A stretch of DNA of 64,000 nt. It comes from Trypanosoma brucei gambiense DAL972 (taxonomy: Eukaryota; Euglenozoa; Kinetoplastea; Trypanosomatida; Trypanosomatidae). Position 1 is the first letter of the stretch; every line of letters starts with the position of its first letter. Made by a program: the position numbers and the translations under genes. Positions 1 through 9,623 of the stretch are shown piece after piece. Below the pieces are notes generated by a model. The model saw only the letters and a list, made by a program, of their open reading frames with translations. It made no database searches and was not told the origin of the DNA. The stretch lies in the NCBI RefSeq assembly GCF_000210295.1, contig NC_026741.1, positions 186,001 through 250,000 of the forward strand, read 5' to 3'.

Positions 1-612
1 ACTCGCGGATGCTGCTGGTGCGTCTCTGCTGGGTGCTGGAGCTGCTAACTCAAATGTAGTTGCCTGAATCTGAGGAGGTTGTACAAATGCCTCGGACGGC
101 AATGGCGGGAGACGCGAAGCAACCGCTCCAAAAGCGGGAAGGCGTGAACCTTCCACGTGGCGGTCGTAAAGACGCGGGCGACGGACACCGTCACGTGGAT
201 CACCAGTGGACAAAGAGGAGTTTCTCGAAGAAACAGAAGATGAATCAGAAAGCGAGCGCTCGCGGCGACGGCCGGGGATGGAAGAGCCACCACCTGGGAC
301 CCTTCTGACTCTGTCTGTCCTAACATTTGCCAACGCCGGCTCTACAGTGAGTTTAACACCCTTCAGATAGTGAGGCTCTGGCCGTTGGACACCGGTCGGT
401 GGTGAGTTGAATACCACCCATCCGAAACCGCGAGAGTTTCCACTGGGATCTCGCTTTAGAATGAAGGTCATCACATCACCAAAGTTAGAGAAGTATTCCT
501 CCACATCCTGAGGGGTTATTTGTCTGTGAAGTCCACCAATGAAAAAACGAGTACATTTTTCGGCGCTGATGGCCTCCTCCTCGGGTGGAACAGTTGGATC
601 ACCCGCGCTCAT
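1..612 (-). CDS. RRM-domain RNA-binding protein (3' end outside window)
   Basis: An open frame of 204 codons runs from an ATG at 612 off the left edge with no stop, so the C-terminus is missing. Residues about 20-95 form one RNA recognition motif: an RNP2-like strand (FFIGGL, residues 23-28) and a clear RNP1 (RGFGWVVF, 61-68). The domain is followed by an Arg/Ser-rich stretch (about 100-150) and a Pro/Ala-rich tail, as in many trypanosomatid single-RRM regulators of mRNA fate. In a genome transcribed as polycistrons, such proteins usually act post-transcriptionally on stability, splicing or translation; the specific target is unknown. The RRM identification is secure; the protein name is not assigned. 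A candidate trans-splice acceptor lies near 1166, which would give a long 5' UTR of about 550 nt. Confidence 0.9.
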   Translation of the reverse strand, partial: MSAGDPTVPPEEEAISAEKCTRFFIGGLHRQITPQDVEEYFSNFGDVMTFILKRDPSGNSRGFGWVVFNSPPTGVQRPEPHYLKGVKLTVEPALANVRTDRVRRVPGGGSSIPGRRRERSLSDSSSVSSRNSSLSTGDPRDGVRRPRLYDRHVEGSRLPAFGAVASRLPPLPSEAFVQPPQIQATTFELAAPAPSRDAPAASAS

Positions 613-2074
613 CCTCTTCTGCGTCTTCTGGCTACAAATAAATGGGAAGATCTGTTACTTGCTTCCTCCTCACTAGCGATCCGTTCCGTGTGCTTTGTTC
701 TACTCACCTGAACACTACCACTTCAGCAACTGGTATGTTGTTCTAGTGTGTGTGACGCGGCTCTCGACGGATATTTAGGGCGAATCGCTGGCGACTTGCG
801 GGAGTTCTCTCACTTTCCGTGTCCTATATTTTATATTTAGCTTTTTGTCGTTGAAGTTGTTGTTGCACACGAACACAACCGTGAGGAAACCGACAGCACC
901 TTAAAAACACCCAACCTGAGGTTCTTTTTTCGTTGTATTTCCTGCGTGATGCCGGTAAGTTTGTTCTGACCTTCTCCAATGCGCAATGCTTTTTCTTCCT
1001 TGAAGTTACGTAGCCAACACGTAAAGATATTTTTCTTGACTTCAATCGCGTCCTCACTTCCTTCGTTGTTTCTTTTGCTTGAAACTGCCGCAATGGGTGA
1101 AAATAGAAGAGAATTTGCGTTGTGTGTCAGTGAGTTCCTCCAAAAGCAGTTTGGCGATTACTGCACTGTTGTAAAGATGTAAAAGAGGGCTTGACGACAA
1201 AGAAGACAGTCACAAAAACACGACTGTTCACCTAAAACAATATTAAAATAGATAAATAAAAACATATGTGAATATATGTACGTGTACGAAAGGGGGATGT
1301 TAGAGAGAAGGGGGCTCCTCAGCCGACTGCCCATTAGGTTTCAACAGCAACTTCACATAATAAAACAGGAAATGAGTGACAAGATTTTTTTAAAATGAAA
1401 AAAAAGTCAAATACAGAAGAAGTCAAAATAAAAGGCATAGCTTGCGGAACCTCCAAAAGCACACCGTTGTGCCTGCCACAATAAGCGATAAGGGACCAAA
1501 AAAAAAACATGTAGGCAAGTTGCACCAAGACAACACACCACAGACTCCAAACACTGAAGCTGAAGCGTGCTCGAAATGGCTCTGTTAGCGTACATAAAGG
1601 CAGTATGCCAGGCATCGCTGCCCGTCCTGAGAGACACTTCCGCACGGCTACAGCGGGCCTTGTCTGTTACTGATTACGCTCACTTTTTCCCCCTCTATGA
1701 AAGTGCTTCTTTACTTTTTTGTTCTTCCTCCCACACACATTCTCTCCCTCCTGGCGGGTGGATCACCCACTTTTCAGCCCAAGTCACCTCGAACCCCGAA
1801 AGCCGCCCTGCGAGGAAACGGGGGAAAAGGTTTGAAAATGGAGGAGGTGTCGAGATAAACTGGGGCACAACACCTCTGCCCAGTGAAGTCGTACGACTAC
1901 ATGGGAGACGGAACGGGAGGGAGGCCAAGCAAGAAGAATAATCCGCCAACGGTAACCCTGTCTGTGGTTCGAGGGTGCGCAGCAGCAGAAAAAGAATAAA
2001 TCAACCAATCGATACAACCATGAGAGAAGCAAATGGATAACTCACACACCAAAAAGAAAACAATAGACGCTGCC
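613..2074. other. Spacer between hypothetical gene and RRM gene
   Basis: No convincing gene. On the transcribed (minus) strand there is a pyrimidine-rich tract around 1170-1210 followed by AG at 1167-1166, a plausible spliced-leader acceptor for the RRM gene. The 1180-1310 stretch is A/T rich. A 93-codon minus ORF starting at an ATG at 1615 encodes a hydrophobic stretch but has no other support. Confidence 0.6.
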
Positions 2075-2848
2075 CTACCGTCTCCCACGGTTTGGTTGCT
2101 GTGAGTTAACACACGACCGTATCTTCTCATCTTCCTCCATCATCTCTAAAGCTATAGCACGCCCAGCGCTTACGTCACCGCTGGTAAAACTGAAAGCAGT
2201 GCCACTGCCGAACTGGACCTTAGCCTCTGAAAAACTACCACAATCACTTCCCTCTGCATCTGCCACCTCCTCAAAACTGTGGTCGCACTTCCCATTCGAG
2301 GTACCACCAGCGTAACTACTGCCATTGGGTTGAACGTCCCTCACTCCCGTGTGGAATCGCTTCATCGCAGTAGGATGACAAAACAAAACACCCATCGCAG
2401 AGGAATTTAAGTGGTGTTCTCGCGCCCTTTCACTCGCTCGTTTCTTTAGGGGTCGTCGCTCACACACGTATCGGCGTGCCCACATTTCGTCTGTCTCATC
2501 ATTACTGTCCTCCGGATTAGACACCACAGGTGACACGGTTAGGCTGCGGCACGGGCCCCATCCCACATCCAAGAAAAAATCTTCCTCCATCGCATCTATC
2601 TTTAGTCGGCCACAACATTCAGCAGGAGTTTCATCCGCAGCACCCGAGAAATCAGCATCGTTGGAAATCATGGGAGAACCCGCTGTGAAATTCTTTGAAG
2701 CGGCAGTAACTACTTTTGTTGGTGACGCTATCTTTTGCCCCACCCAACTGATTCTATCTTTAATCGTATCAAAAGCTGGAGACCGGCATGACATCGACCA
2801 CGAAGGCCGTTTCATCGCACTTTCACCCTGTAACTGTCGTTGACTCAT
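2075..2848 (-). CDS. Hypothetical protein, 257 aa
   Basis: Not recognised. The first ATG of the open frame is at 2848 (start MSQRQLQG), only 18 nt after a good predicted trans-splice acceptor (AG at 2868-2867 preceded by a T/C-rich tract), which strongly supports both the gene and this start. The protein is polar, with no transmembrane segment or signal peptide. It has a basic Ser/Arg-rich N-terminal third, an acidic middle (EEDFFLDV around residue 90, then NPEDSNDETDE), and a basic KKRASERAREH stretch near residue 135. It ends in a basic RGRR tail. There is no obvious catalytic motif and low-complexity segments suggest partial disorder. It sits between a J-protein and an RRM gene in the same orientation, which gives no functional clue. 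Confidence 0.75.
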   Translation of the reverse strand: MSQRQLQGESAMKRPSWSMSCRSPAFDTIKDRISWVGQKIASPTKVVTAASKNFTAGSPMISNDADFSGAADETPAECCGRLKIDAMEEDFFLDVGWGPCRSLTVSPVVSNPEDSNDETDEMWARRYVCERRPLKKRASERAREHHLNSSAMGVLFCHPTAMKRFHTGVRDVQPNGSSYAGGTSNGKCDHSFEEVADAEGSDCGSFSEAKVQFGSGTAFSFTSGDVSAGRAIALEMMEEDEKIRSCVNSQQPNRGRR

Positions 2849-3601
2849 ATAAATCACGAGACAAGACTACACAAGAAAACGCAAGATTGGTGACAGCACC
2901 TTTCCGCTACGTCAGCAATCCACTTCCTGCACCACGCGAGCCCTCAGCAGGTCGTTTAGAACCCCTCAGAAGAGATAGCCACAAGGTACTGGAAAATGGG
3001 TGAAGGACTCACCTACAACAGTCAAAGAGAAAAGAAAAGGGAAAATATGTGCAACAAGGGTGCTGACGCCTCATTTCAAAAAATGAAGGGAAACCAAATA
3101 AAATAGTGCCGCTAATAAAGAAAAAGTGTAGAATGGAGGAGAAAGCGGGAAACCCCTTGGCTTGAATGCACTGCCACTTGTACAAACCGTTGCGGTCGAT
3201 CATTTAGATGAAAGTTCGGTTACCTAAGTGCACCGCACATTTATTCCGGTTATTGGAACAGACGACAGGAAAATAGAAAAAAAAAATGGCCTGAGAAGAA
3301 TGATGCAGTAATGGCAAGAAGGTTGGTATGAAACGCACTGCCCCGGCGCGAAAACAAAAAAATTGAAGTAATTTAAAAGCAGAAAAGGCAAAAGAAGTAA
3401 CTTCCCAACACGACAACGCGATTACCATGATGCTGCTCTTAGCAACTAAAAAGAGAGTGTGTGAGTAACGGACGCCACCTCATAAATGCAACATTCAGAC
3501 ACCATCTATATGTGACTCTTCCTGGATACGGGCCTCCATTGCGCCCGCAGCGACACACTTCACTTGCTTCTATTGGATGTCACATACACACAAACAAGTT
3601 G
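2849..3601. other. Spacer; 5' flank of hypothetical gene and 3' UTR of J-protein
   Basis: Holds the acceptor at 2868-2867 for the downstream gene and A-rich stretches (3270-3370 on the plus strand, giving U-rich minus RNA). No gene or strong structure seen. Confidence 0.6.
2867..2868 (-). other. Predicted spliced-leader trans-splice acceptor
   Basis: The minus strand reads a TTGCGTTTTCTTGTGTAG-type tract ending in AG at 2868-2867, 18 nt upstream of the ATG at 2848. This is the classical polypyrimidine-AG arrangement; the exact site is inferred. Confidence 0.65.
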
Positions 3602-5074
3602 TTACAACACCCGGTTCTCAGCTTGTCCGCCGTCGTGTATGCCATTAAGAATGGTCCTTATGGCCCGAACAGCATTGAGCTCGTCACTTACAACACTCTG
3701 GGGATTCACAGCAGCTCCCTCCGCGAGGCTCTGATTAGCATCACTCCACGCGCGGCCTCTCTGCATACTAGTCAGCTGCCGCAGTTGTTCCTCCCTCCGG
3801 CTCGGCTCAAAGAAGACAACCCCTGGCGGATGGTGCGCCCGGACGACTAGCCGCCCTTTTTCCTCAGGGATGAAAGGCCAGCCCCTTGCTATCGTATTGT
3901 TCTCAATACGCTGCCGTCGTGCTCGCTCCAGAGCACGCACCTCCCGTTCCTTGGAAGTGGTGACAACGTTGTAATCGGTGCCGCTTTGGCCGCCGAAACC
4001 CCTCGCAAGCGAGTACCGCTGAGCATCAAGACGCTCGGCAGCGGCGGCCTCGCGACTGGACTGAATTCGGTCGTTCATTTCTTGGCGCAGTCGCTGCAAC
4101 TCCGCAAGACGTTCGTGCCGCGCGAAACTCTCCGCCATCTTCCACCCATCGTCATGCATCCAATCACGATACCGCCTGTACGCCAGAAGGAAAAGTACAC
4201 ATATGCCGAGGTAAGCTACAATGGCACGAAGAAGAATGGAACTCATCGGCATGTTCCATGCCCGTCGTACCTGAGCGTGCATCGAAAAGGGGTTCGAGGT
4301 CGAGAAGGGATTATCTGTGAAGCTACGGTCACTTTGCTTGTACGTATAGAAGCCTCGCCGGGGGTTAGCGGTCTGCTTGAAATAGTCTGCGTTCGAAGCG
4401 CCGCGATAATCGTAACTGGTGCCTGCATCGTGCGAACCCTGCGCGGCGTACCGACCAGAGGTATCGTAAGAAGGAGTTCCATTACCACTGCTACCTGCGC
4501 GGCTACTGTAGTGGTAACTACCGCCTCGATAAGTCGCTTGCTGAGCCTTGAATTGCTCCCGCTCTAGCTTGGAAAGATCCTTTAACCGATTATATGCCAC
4601 GGTTATGCGGCTCATTGCGGCCGCATCACCACCGGCGTCAGGGTGGTGCTTCTGGACGAGGCCACGGTAAATCTTCTTCAAATGTTTTGGGTCACTATCC
4701 ACATCAACCCCTAGCACGGAGCATGCATCCCTCACTTCGTCATATGTCGGGGCACGTTGCCCAGCCGATGCAAAACGACGCGAGGTCACCTGCGGCCATG
4801 CAGGCGGTAGAGTTGCGAAGCGAATGCCAGTTCGAGCCGTCAAGCCTGAGCGAAGGAGCGCGGCAGAAGTCATTAGTGGCGTGCTGCGAGCATATGCACG
4901 TGGCCGTGACACTAAAGTCTCAACATATCCAAATGGCGACTCGGTGTCGCTTCGACTGCGCTGTGGAGAGCACGGAGGCCCCCTCAACAAGATATGCGCT
5001 ACCCTCCGACACATAGTTACATGACTCATAAGAAAATGTGGCGAACAGACGCCAGCCCACTTGCCATAACTCAT
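3602..5074 (-). CDS. Membrane-anchored J-domain (DnaJ/Hsp40) protein, probably mitochondrial
   Basis: 490 aa from the first ATG after the predicted splice acceptor (AG at 5235-5234); further in-frame ATGs at 5029 and 5014 are possible starts. Longer frames upstream lack an ATG and only translate purine-rich leader. The J domain spans about residues 112-172 with the diagnostic HPD tripeptide at 144-146 (KHHPDAGGD), needed to stimulate Hsp70 ATPase. A Gly/Ser/Tyr-rich linker follows (about 185-265), then one hydrophobic membrane segment (about 279-299), then a charged, probably helical region. The Arg-rich, Ser-containing N-terminus with few acids resembles a mitochondrial presequence. There is no zinc-finger or C-terminal client domain, so this is a type III J-protein. 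Just after the membrane segment lies ESFARHERL, which is matched in the J-protein at 9624-10505. Client and orientation are unknown. Confidence 0.88.
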   Translation of the reverse strand: MSYGKWAGVCSPHFLMSHVTMCRRVAHILLRGPPCSPQRSRSDTESPFGYVETLVSRPRAYARSTPLMTSAALLRSGLTARTGIRFATLPPAWPQVTSRRFASAGQRAPTYDEVRDACSVLGVDVDSDPKHLKKIYRGLVQKHHPDAGGDAAAMSRITVAYNRLKDLSKLEREQFKAQQATYRGGSYHYSSRAGSSGNGTPSYDTSGRYAAQGSHDAGTSYDYRGASNADYFKQTANPRRGFYTYKQSDRSFTDNPFSTSNPFSMHAQVRRAWNMPMSSILLRAIVAYLGICVLFLLAYRRYRDWMHDDGWKMAESFARHERLAELQRLRQEMNDRIQSSREAAAAERLDAQRYSLARGFGGQSGTDYNVVTTSKEREVRALERARRQRIENNTIARGWPFIPEEKGRLVVRAHHPPGVVFFEPSRREEQLRQLTSMQRGRAWSDANQSLAEGAAVNPQSVVSDELNAVRAIRTILNGIHDGGQAENRVL

Positions 5075-5233
5075 TTTCGTTGCGTTTCTTCTAACAGCTC
5101 CCACTATCCTCAATTCCTTTTCCTTCCTCTCTTTTTCCTTCTTTTCCCACGTCTCTTTCTCCCTACTCCTGCTCTCAACCCTTACTTGCAACTCGATAAT
5201 CGTGGCGTATCTTCCTACACCGAATCACTGTAC

Positions 5234-5235
5234 CT
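5234..5235 (-). other. Predicted trans-splice acceptor of J-protein gene
   Basis: Minus strand: CCATTTTCCCCCTCCTTCCT-type tract, then GTGCGACAG. The first downstream ATG is 5074, which fixes the start used here. Inferred from motif only. Confidence 0.65.
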
Positions 5236-6055
5236 GTCGCACACGATGGAAAACAGAGGAAGGAGGGGGAAAATGGAAAATGAGGATAATAGCAACAATA
5301 ACAACAGTGATAATGATACAAGTGCTACACAGCACTCTTCACTGTAGTTTACACCTTGCACCATACACGAATATATCCAACTGTGCCAGGACTCCTGGGA
5401 AGAAAGGGAATTGATAGTGAAGAGTAACTTCAAATCCCCTTCCGTAACCGGAAAGGTTACAAAAAAGGAATAAAACAAATGGATTAAAAGGAAGCAAGCA
5501 ACATATAACCAACCATGAATAAATATGATGAATGCCCACACTCCGAGCCGTTCCCCCCACCACACCGGGTATGTGCCACTACCTCACTTGTCCCCATTTC
5601 CGACACAACTCCTAGTGAGTCTGCGGAAACAATAAAATAAAAAGCGGCCAAACACCCCGCTTTACGGGTGGATATGCTTCGGATAATGCACACCGCGCTG
5701 CGCACATGATATTGTTCACGGTGAGGTAACCAAAAACCGGGAAAATATAGTGGAAATAAAAAGAGGCTAAAAGTGAGGAATGGACGAAAAAGGGATCAAA
5801 AATGGAGGGTAGGCGCTTAACCGCCCGTCAGATCCGTCAGCAACAGCGATACTTCAAATACAGATAATTAAAAAAACATACCGCCTCTGAGACTAACATT
5901 TAAAAATAAAAACAGAACTACAACTGCACACGTTTTTTCCTTCTTTTTTTCTTGAAAGGAGAGTGATAGAAGAATGGAAGGGGGGAAACCACTCATAAGA
6001 CCGTTGTGAACGCAGCCCGTGTCGGCTGGTTCACGCTTGGTTGGAAAAGATAATG

Positions 6056-6078
6056 TATATATATATATATATATATAT
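6056..6078. repeat. (TA)n microsatellite
   Basis: Uninterrupted alternating T and A for about 23 bases in the spacer 3' of the PFK-2-like gene. Confidence 0.95.
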
Positions 6079-6268
6079 CGCATATGCCCGCAGTGTGTCG
6101 AAGGGCTTTCACTCTCAACCAAGAGAAGTGGGGGGGGGGAAAGGAAAAAAGAAAAAAACTTATGGCTTCAAATAACAGAAGGTCATGCCGCGAATATAGG
6201 ATGAAGCAGTGTCTCATCACCCATCCCGTTTGCTTCACTCGTCTATGATCGTCTTTCCATCTTTGGCC

Positions 6269-8377
6269 TCATTCCACCGGTGCAGCTTCATCCTGCTCGT
6301 CAAAACGCAGTTCCTCCAGCGAAGTCATCCCTTTGCTATCGTATGTACACTTCCACACGGTACGATACGGTACATCCAACCACATGCAACTCTCTGCAGA
6401 AATACTCCCAAAGTACGTCAGTAGGGCGCGTAACACAGCACGGTGCGCAACAATAACAACAACGCGGTCTGTGTTCTCAAGTTCCATGATGACGGGCTCA
6501 AGGCGTTGTACAAGGTCCTTGTAGCTTTCACCCTTGGGATAACGAAAGCTAAATTTGTTGCAATTGCGGAGCTCCTGCATCAGTGGGCACTGCTCACGAA
6601 GTTCAGCTTGCGTCAAGTTCTCGCAGACACCGGCATACAATTCGTTTAGGCTGTGGCACCGTGTTGTCTTAATCCCAAGCAACTGCTCACACTTCTCTAC
6701 GGTTTGAATTGCGCGATAAAGTTGACTCGTCCATATCACGACACGTTGCGGGCTGTCGGGAAACCCGTAAGCATTATGAGTATCGGTGCTTGCACACGTT
6801 CCACTCCCTTCCCGCACCCGACCATCTCCATCACCAACCGTATGCGCAGTTTCGCAAACGCAGGAATCTGTATCATTCCTCTCTTGCTCCACGTACTGCG
6901 TCAAGGAAGCAACAAACTCAAGCAACTCAATAGTATCCTGCTCTCCCTCTGGAGAAAGCGGCGAGTCACCACCGATTCGATCCTCGCAATGGTAAACAGA
7001 CATACCATTACGAACAAAGTAAATAGGGTGTTGAACCTTCAGTTGAGTGACGTTCATAACAAACGAAACAATGCGACTAGCGATGTATCCCATCACACCA
7101 CACACCTCCACTTCGTGGAAGTTATTTACCTTCACGTACCGCTTGGTGCCCCTCTGCTTAGCAACGTTCTCCTCCAACATGGTGCAAGCACTATTGTCGC
7201 CAGTTTTCGAGTTCGACTGGTTCGCACAGCATGAAGCAGCGCCAACAGACGTGTACACACTCTTCAGGTAATCCACACGCCGCTCAAAATCTCTTTTTGC
7301 ATCGTTCAGTTTTACACTTGAGTGATATTCCATTACATCCCTCACCTTAAATTCATCAAATGTTTTGTTAAATTTGTTGCTTCGCACCACCTCTACGAAG
7401 AACGTCTGTGTACAAAGTGGGGAAAATAGACCTTCGGCCTCGTCACGCAACTCTTCCGTAGGGAAGTCATCATTGAGCACAAGCACTTCACCGCCTTCGG
7501 CGTAGAAGTTCTGGGCGTCATGAGCATACTGCTGCAGAACGCAACGGTAGAGCCTCCGCTCAACGCTGTTCGAATCACTTACAAGCGCATGGAAGTGCTC
7601 CGCCCGAACGTAAACCTGGTCCTTTTCCTTCAGCCCGCTCCGTTCAGACCGTGATTCATCTCCTTGCCCGTTATAGTAATTCATCAGCAACCGTCGCCAA
7701 GCAACCTGAACGTTTAGAACCTTTGCACGGTGACCATGCCACCCCAGTAGTCGGCAAACCTTGTGCGCAAGAAACGTTTTACCGCGTGCTGGTAAACCCA
7801 CCATGATGACACACAACGTAGCCGTATAGGAATGTGTCTTATCATCAAAGTGTACTGGGCCCTGGTAAGATAACGGTCCGGTATAGTTGTCCAGTGGTGG
7901 GGAAGCGCTAACAGCGGGTGAGTAAAGAGGGGTGGAGCTGACCTGTGATGCACCTGCAACATGTGAGCCCTCTCCGACACACAAATCAACGTCGTTTTGA
8001 AAGTCCACCGCGGGAGAATGAAGGGAAGCAATAGACTTGGAGACCGTGTCCGCATCCCCACGATCCACCCCCGGTTCTTCACCGTTTTGTTCACCGGAGA
8101 CCCCGACCACAGTGTGGGCGGACGTTTTAGCTATTTCTGCCCTCCTCTGCAAGTTAATCTTTCGCCATTTCCACTTGTGAAAGGGGCGAATAGGGCCGTG
8201 AAGCAATTTTTTCACAACCAACATGCGCTGTGACGCATCCAACGGACACGAGGCATCGACCTCACTGCAACAACCTCCGCGACTATATCTGTTACCCTTG
8301 TTCATGGCATTGCGCTCACTCAACTCCATCAGCACCTCGGCCTCAGAAGTTGTCTGGGGCTTAGGAGCCTCCGTCAT
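6269..8377 (-). CDS. 6-phosphofructo-2-kinase/fructose-2,6-bisphosphatase family protein with atypical active sites
   Basis: 702 aa from an ATG at 8377. The N-terminal ~185 residues are an unrelated polar extension. The kinase half (about 188-430) begins with the family's P-loop GLPARGKT (194-201) and keeps the Arg pair of the F6P-binding segment (228-229). However, the segment that normally reads FDATN (Walker B Asp and Thr) reads LNDDF here (301-305). The phosphatase half (about 450-680) is clearly recognisable: RIGGDSPLS, VWTSQLYRAIQT, RYPKGESY and AHRAV are present. Its catalytic RHG is RNG: the phosphohistidine is Asn457 (AAT at 7009-7007). The family sets the level of fructose 2,6-bisphosphate, which in trypanosomatids activates pyruvate kinase. 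With both centres changed this copy may be regulatory rather than catalytic. Several paralogues, some with inactive domains, are reported in trypanosomatids. Confidence 0.9.
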   Translation of the reverse strand: MTEAPKPQTTSEAEVLMELSERNAMNKGNRYSRGGCCSEVDASCPLDASQRMLVVKKLLHGPIRPFHKWKWRKINLQRRAEIAKTSAHTVVGVSGEQNGEEPGVDRGDADTVSKSIASLHSPAVDFQNDVDLCVGEGSHVAGASQVSSTPLYSPAVSASPPLDNYTGPLSYQGPVHFDDKTHSYTATLCVIMVGLPARGKTFLAHKVCRLLGWHGHRAKVLNVQVAWRRLLMNYYNGQGDESRSERSGLKEKDQVYVRAEHFHALVSDSNSVERRLYRCVLQQYAHDAQNFYAEGGEVLVLNDDFPTEELRDEAEGLFSPLCTQTFFVEVVRSNKFNKTFDEFKVRDVMEYHSSVKLNDAKRDFERRVDYLKSVYTSVGAASCCANQSNSKTGDNSACTMLEENVAKQRGTKRYVKVNNFHEVEVCGVMGYIASRIVSFVMNVTQLKVQHPIYFVRNGMSVYHCEDRIGGDSPLSPEGEQDTIELLEFVASLTQYVEQERNDTDSCVCETAHTVGDGDGRVREGSGTCASTDTHNAYGFPDSPQRVVIWTSQLYRAIQTVEKCEQLLGIKTTRCHSLNELYAGVCENLTQAELREQCPLMQELRNCNKFSFRYPKGESYKDLVQRLEPVIMELENTDRVVVIVAHRAVLRALLTYFGSISAESCMWLDVPYRTVWKCTYDSKGMTSLEELRFDEQDEAAPVE

Positions 8378-9277
8378 ATGTCAATTAAATCCGGCTATAA
8401 CCGACTTTTGGCACCGCAGCAGTAGCTGCACCCCGCCTACAGCCTCTGCTTCGTTGTTGTTGTTGTTTTCACCCTCCCCCACACTCCCTCTTTTGCTTCA
8501 AAAAGAGAAACGTCTATTTTACCAACTGTTTCTCCTTTTCGTTGCGCCGAGACCTTGTGGTGTATCTGCCTTGTCCTGCGGGGACACCAATGATACAATA
8601 ATCCCGAAAGAAAAGTGGACCTGAGTGTCGCGCGAAAAGATAAATCTCGTACGTATGTAAGATATGATTATTTATGCGTATGTATGTATACCGGAAAGAA
8701 TAGTTACGGAAGCAAACCTGTACTCCTGGAGTCCAACGGACTAATGGGTCCTCCTTTCCTTCGTTGCGCTTCTGCTGTCCTTACTGCAAATGCTGCCGGT
8801 AGATTTCCCTTGTCTTCTCTTCTCCCTTGAGGTATCCGTCTTTCCCACACTTTCTTAATCTTTGAATATATTTCTGACTGACCCTCGTCACTAAAACTGC
8901 TTTGTTCTTTGATGATATACTCCCTTGTATTATAGTGATAATGATTATCACGCTCTCACTGCTTCCTTATGAGCACTCACGAGTAAAGCAAAACAACAGT
9001 AATAATAAATGATCACATCTGAGATTGTGAAACGCGTCAGAGGACGGTTTAAACTCCTTTCCAGCGGAAGTAGCGACAACGGTAGCAGCGCCACTAAATT
9101 TCGCATTTGTAATTGGGTCACTGTTCAGGTAAAAAGGTGACCACAAAAAAACGAGTGCATACATATATGCATATGTATACATGTATATTAAAGCGGTAAC
9201 AAATAACGGATAAAACGCCCCGTAGGGGCCACATCAACGAGCGATAAGGAAAAAAAAGACTCAAACACAATCCATGC

Positions 9278-9309
<32 letters not shown>

Positions 9310-9623
9310 ATCTGTATATGTGCGTGTGCGCGCGCACTCATATGCGGTGCAACATTATCGATATAAGTTGAACGAGGACAGAGGGTTACACACTGATGTC
9401 CCTTCAACCACTCGTACCGCCATCCCACCATTTCCGATGTCTATTACGACCAACACTGCCGGGCGATTATAACCATGGGTAGGTGTCAGTAAGCATACCC
9501 AACAGGTTACAGAAAAGAGGGGGGGAAATCTCGACGCAATGATTCCCACTCGGAGGTGAACCAGGGGTTAATGAATACACGACAGACCCAACAGCAAAAT
9601 AGCGCACTTAAAACCACAGACCT
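8378..9623. other. Spacer with alternating purine-pyrimidine tract
   Basis: Contains a 7-bp stem/3-nt loop hairpin at 8935-8951, a small GCCCC/GGGGC hairpin at 9217-9229, and a (TA)n-(TG)n-(GC)n tract at 9278-9337. A GTT repeat lies near 8454-8467, just upstream of the PFK-2-like gene. No gene seen. Confidence 0.6.
9278..9337. repeat. Compound (TA)n-(TG)n-(CG)n alternating tract
   Basis: About 26 bases of TA repeat run into TG-rich sequence and end in the 12-bp palindrome GTGCGCGCGCAC (9326-9337). Long alternating purine-pyrimidine DNA of this type can adopt cruciform or Z conformations; here that is only an inference. Confidence 0.85.

Larger units (their letters stand above)
5075..6268. 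other. Spacer with (TA)n tract and polypyrimidine acceptor
   Basis: On the minus strand a strong pyrimidine tract (about 5285-5245) ends in AG at 5235-5234, the probable acceptor for the J-protein, with no other ATG before 5074. Small hairpins are visible at 5444-5460 (6-bp stem) and 5640-5661 (7-bp stem). A TA microsatellite sits at 6056-6078 and a G8 run near 6131. No gene seen. Confidence 0.6.

Noticed and set aside
1334..1615. 93-codon hydrophobic minus ORF with an ATG
   Set aside because: Possible small membrane protein, but no splice acceptor close to the ATG, low-complexity composition and no recognised motif.
3986..4567. 193-codon plus-strand ORF
   Set aside because: Antisense to the J-protein gene; no motif.
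5075..5191. Lys/Glu-rich N-terminal extension of the J-protein
   Set aside because: Opens with TTG; purine-rich leader RNA. First ATG is 5074.
6653..7234. 193-codon plus-strand ORF
   Set aside because: Antisense to the well-conserved phosphatase half of the PFK-2-like gene.
9278..9337. Alternating tract as an origin or promoter
   Set aside because: Such repeats are common in trypanosome spacers; nothing else here marks an origin or promoter.
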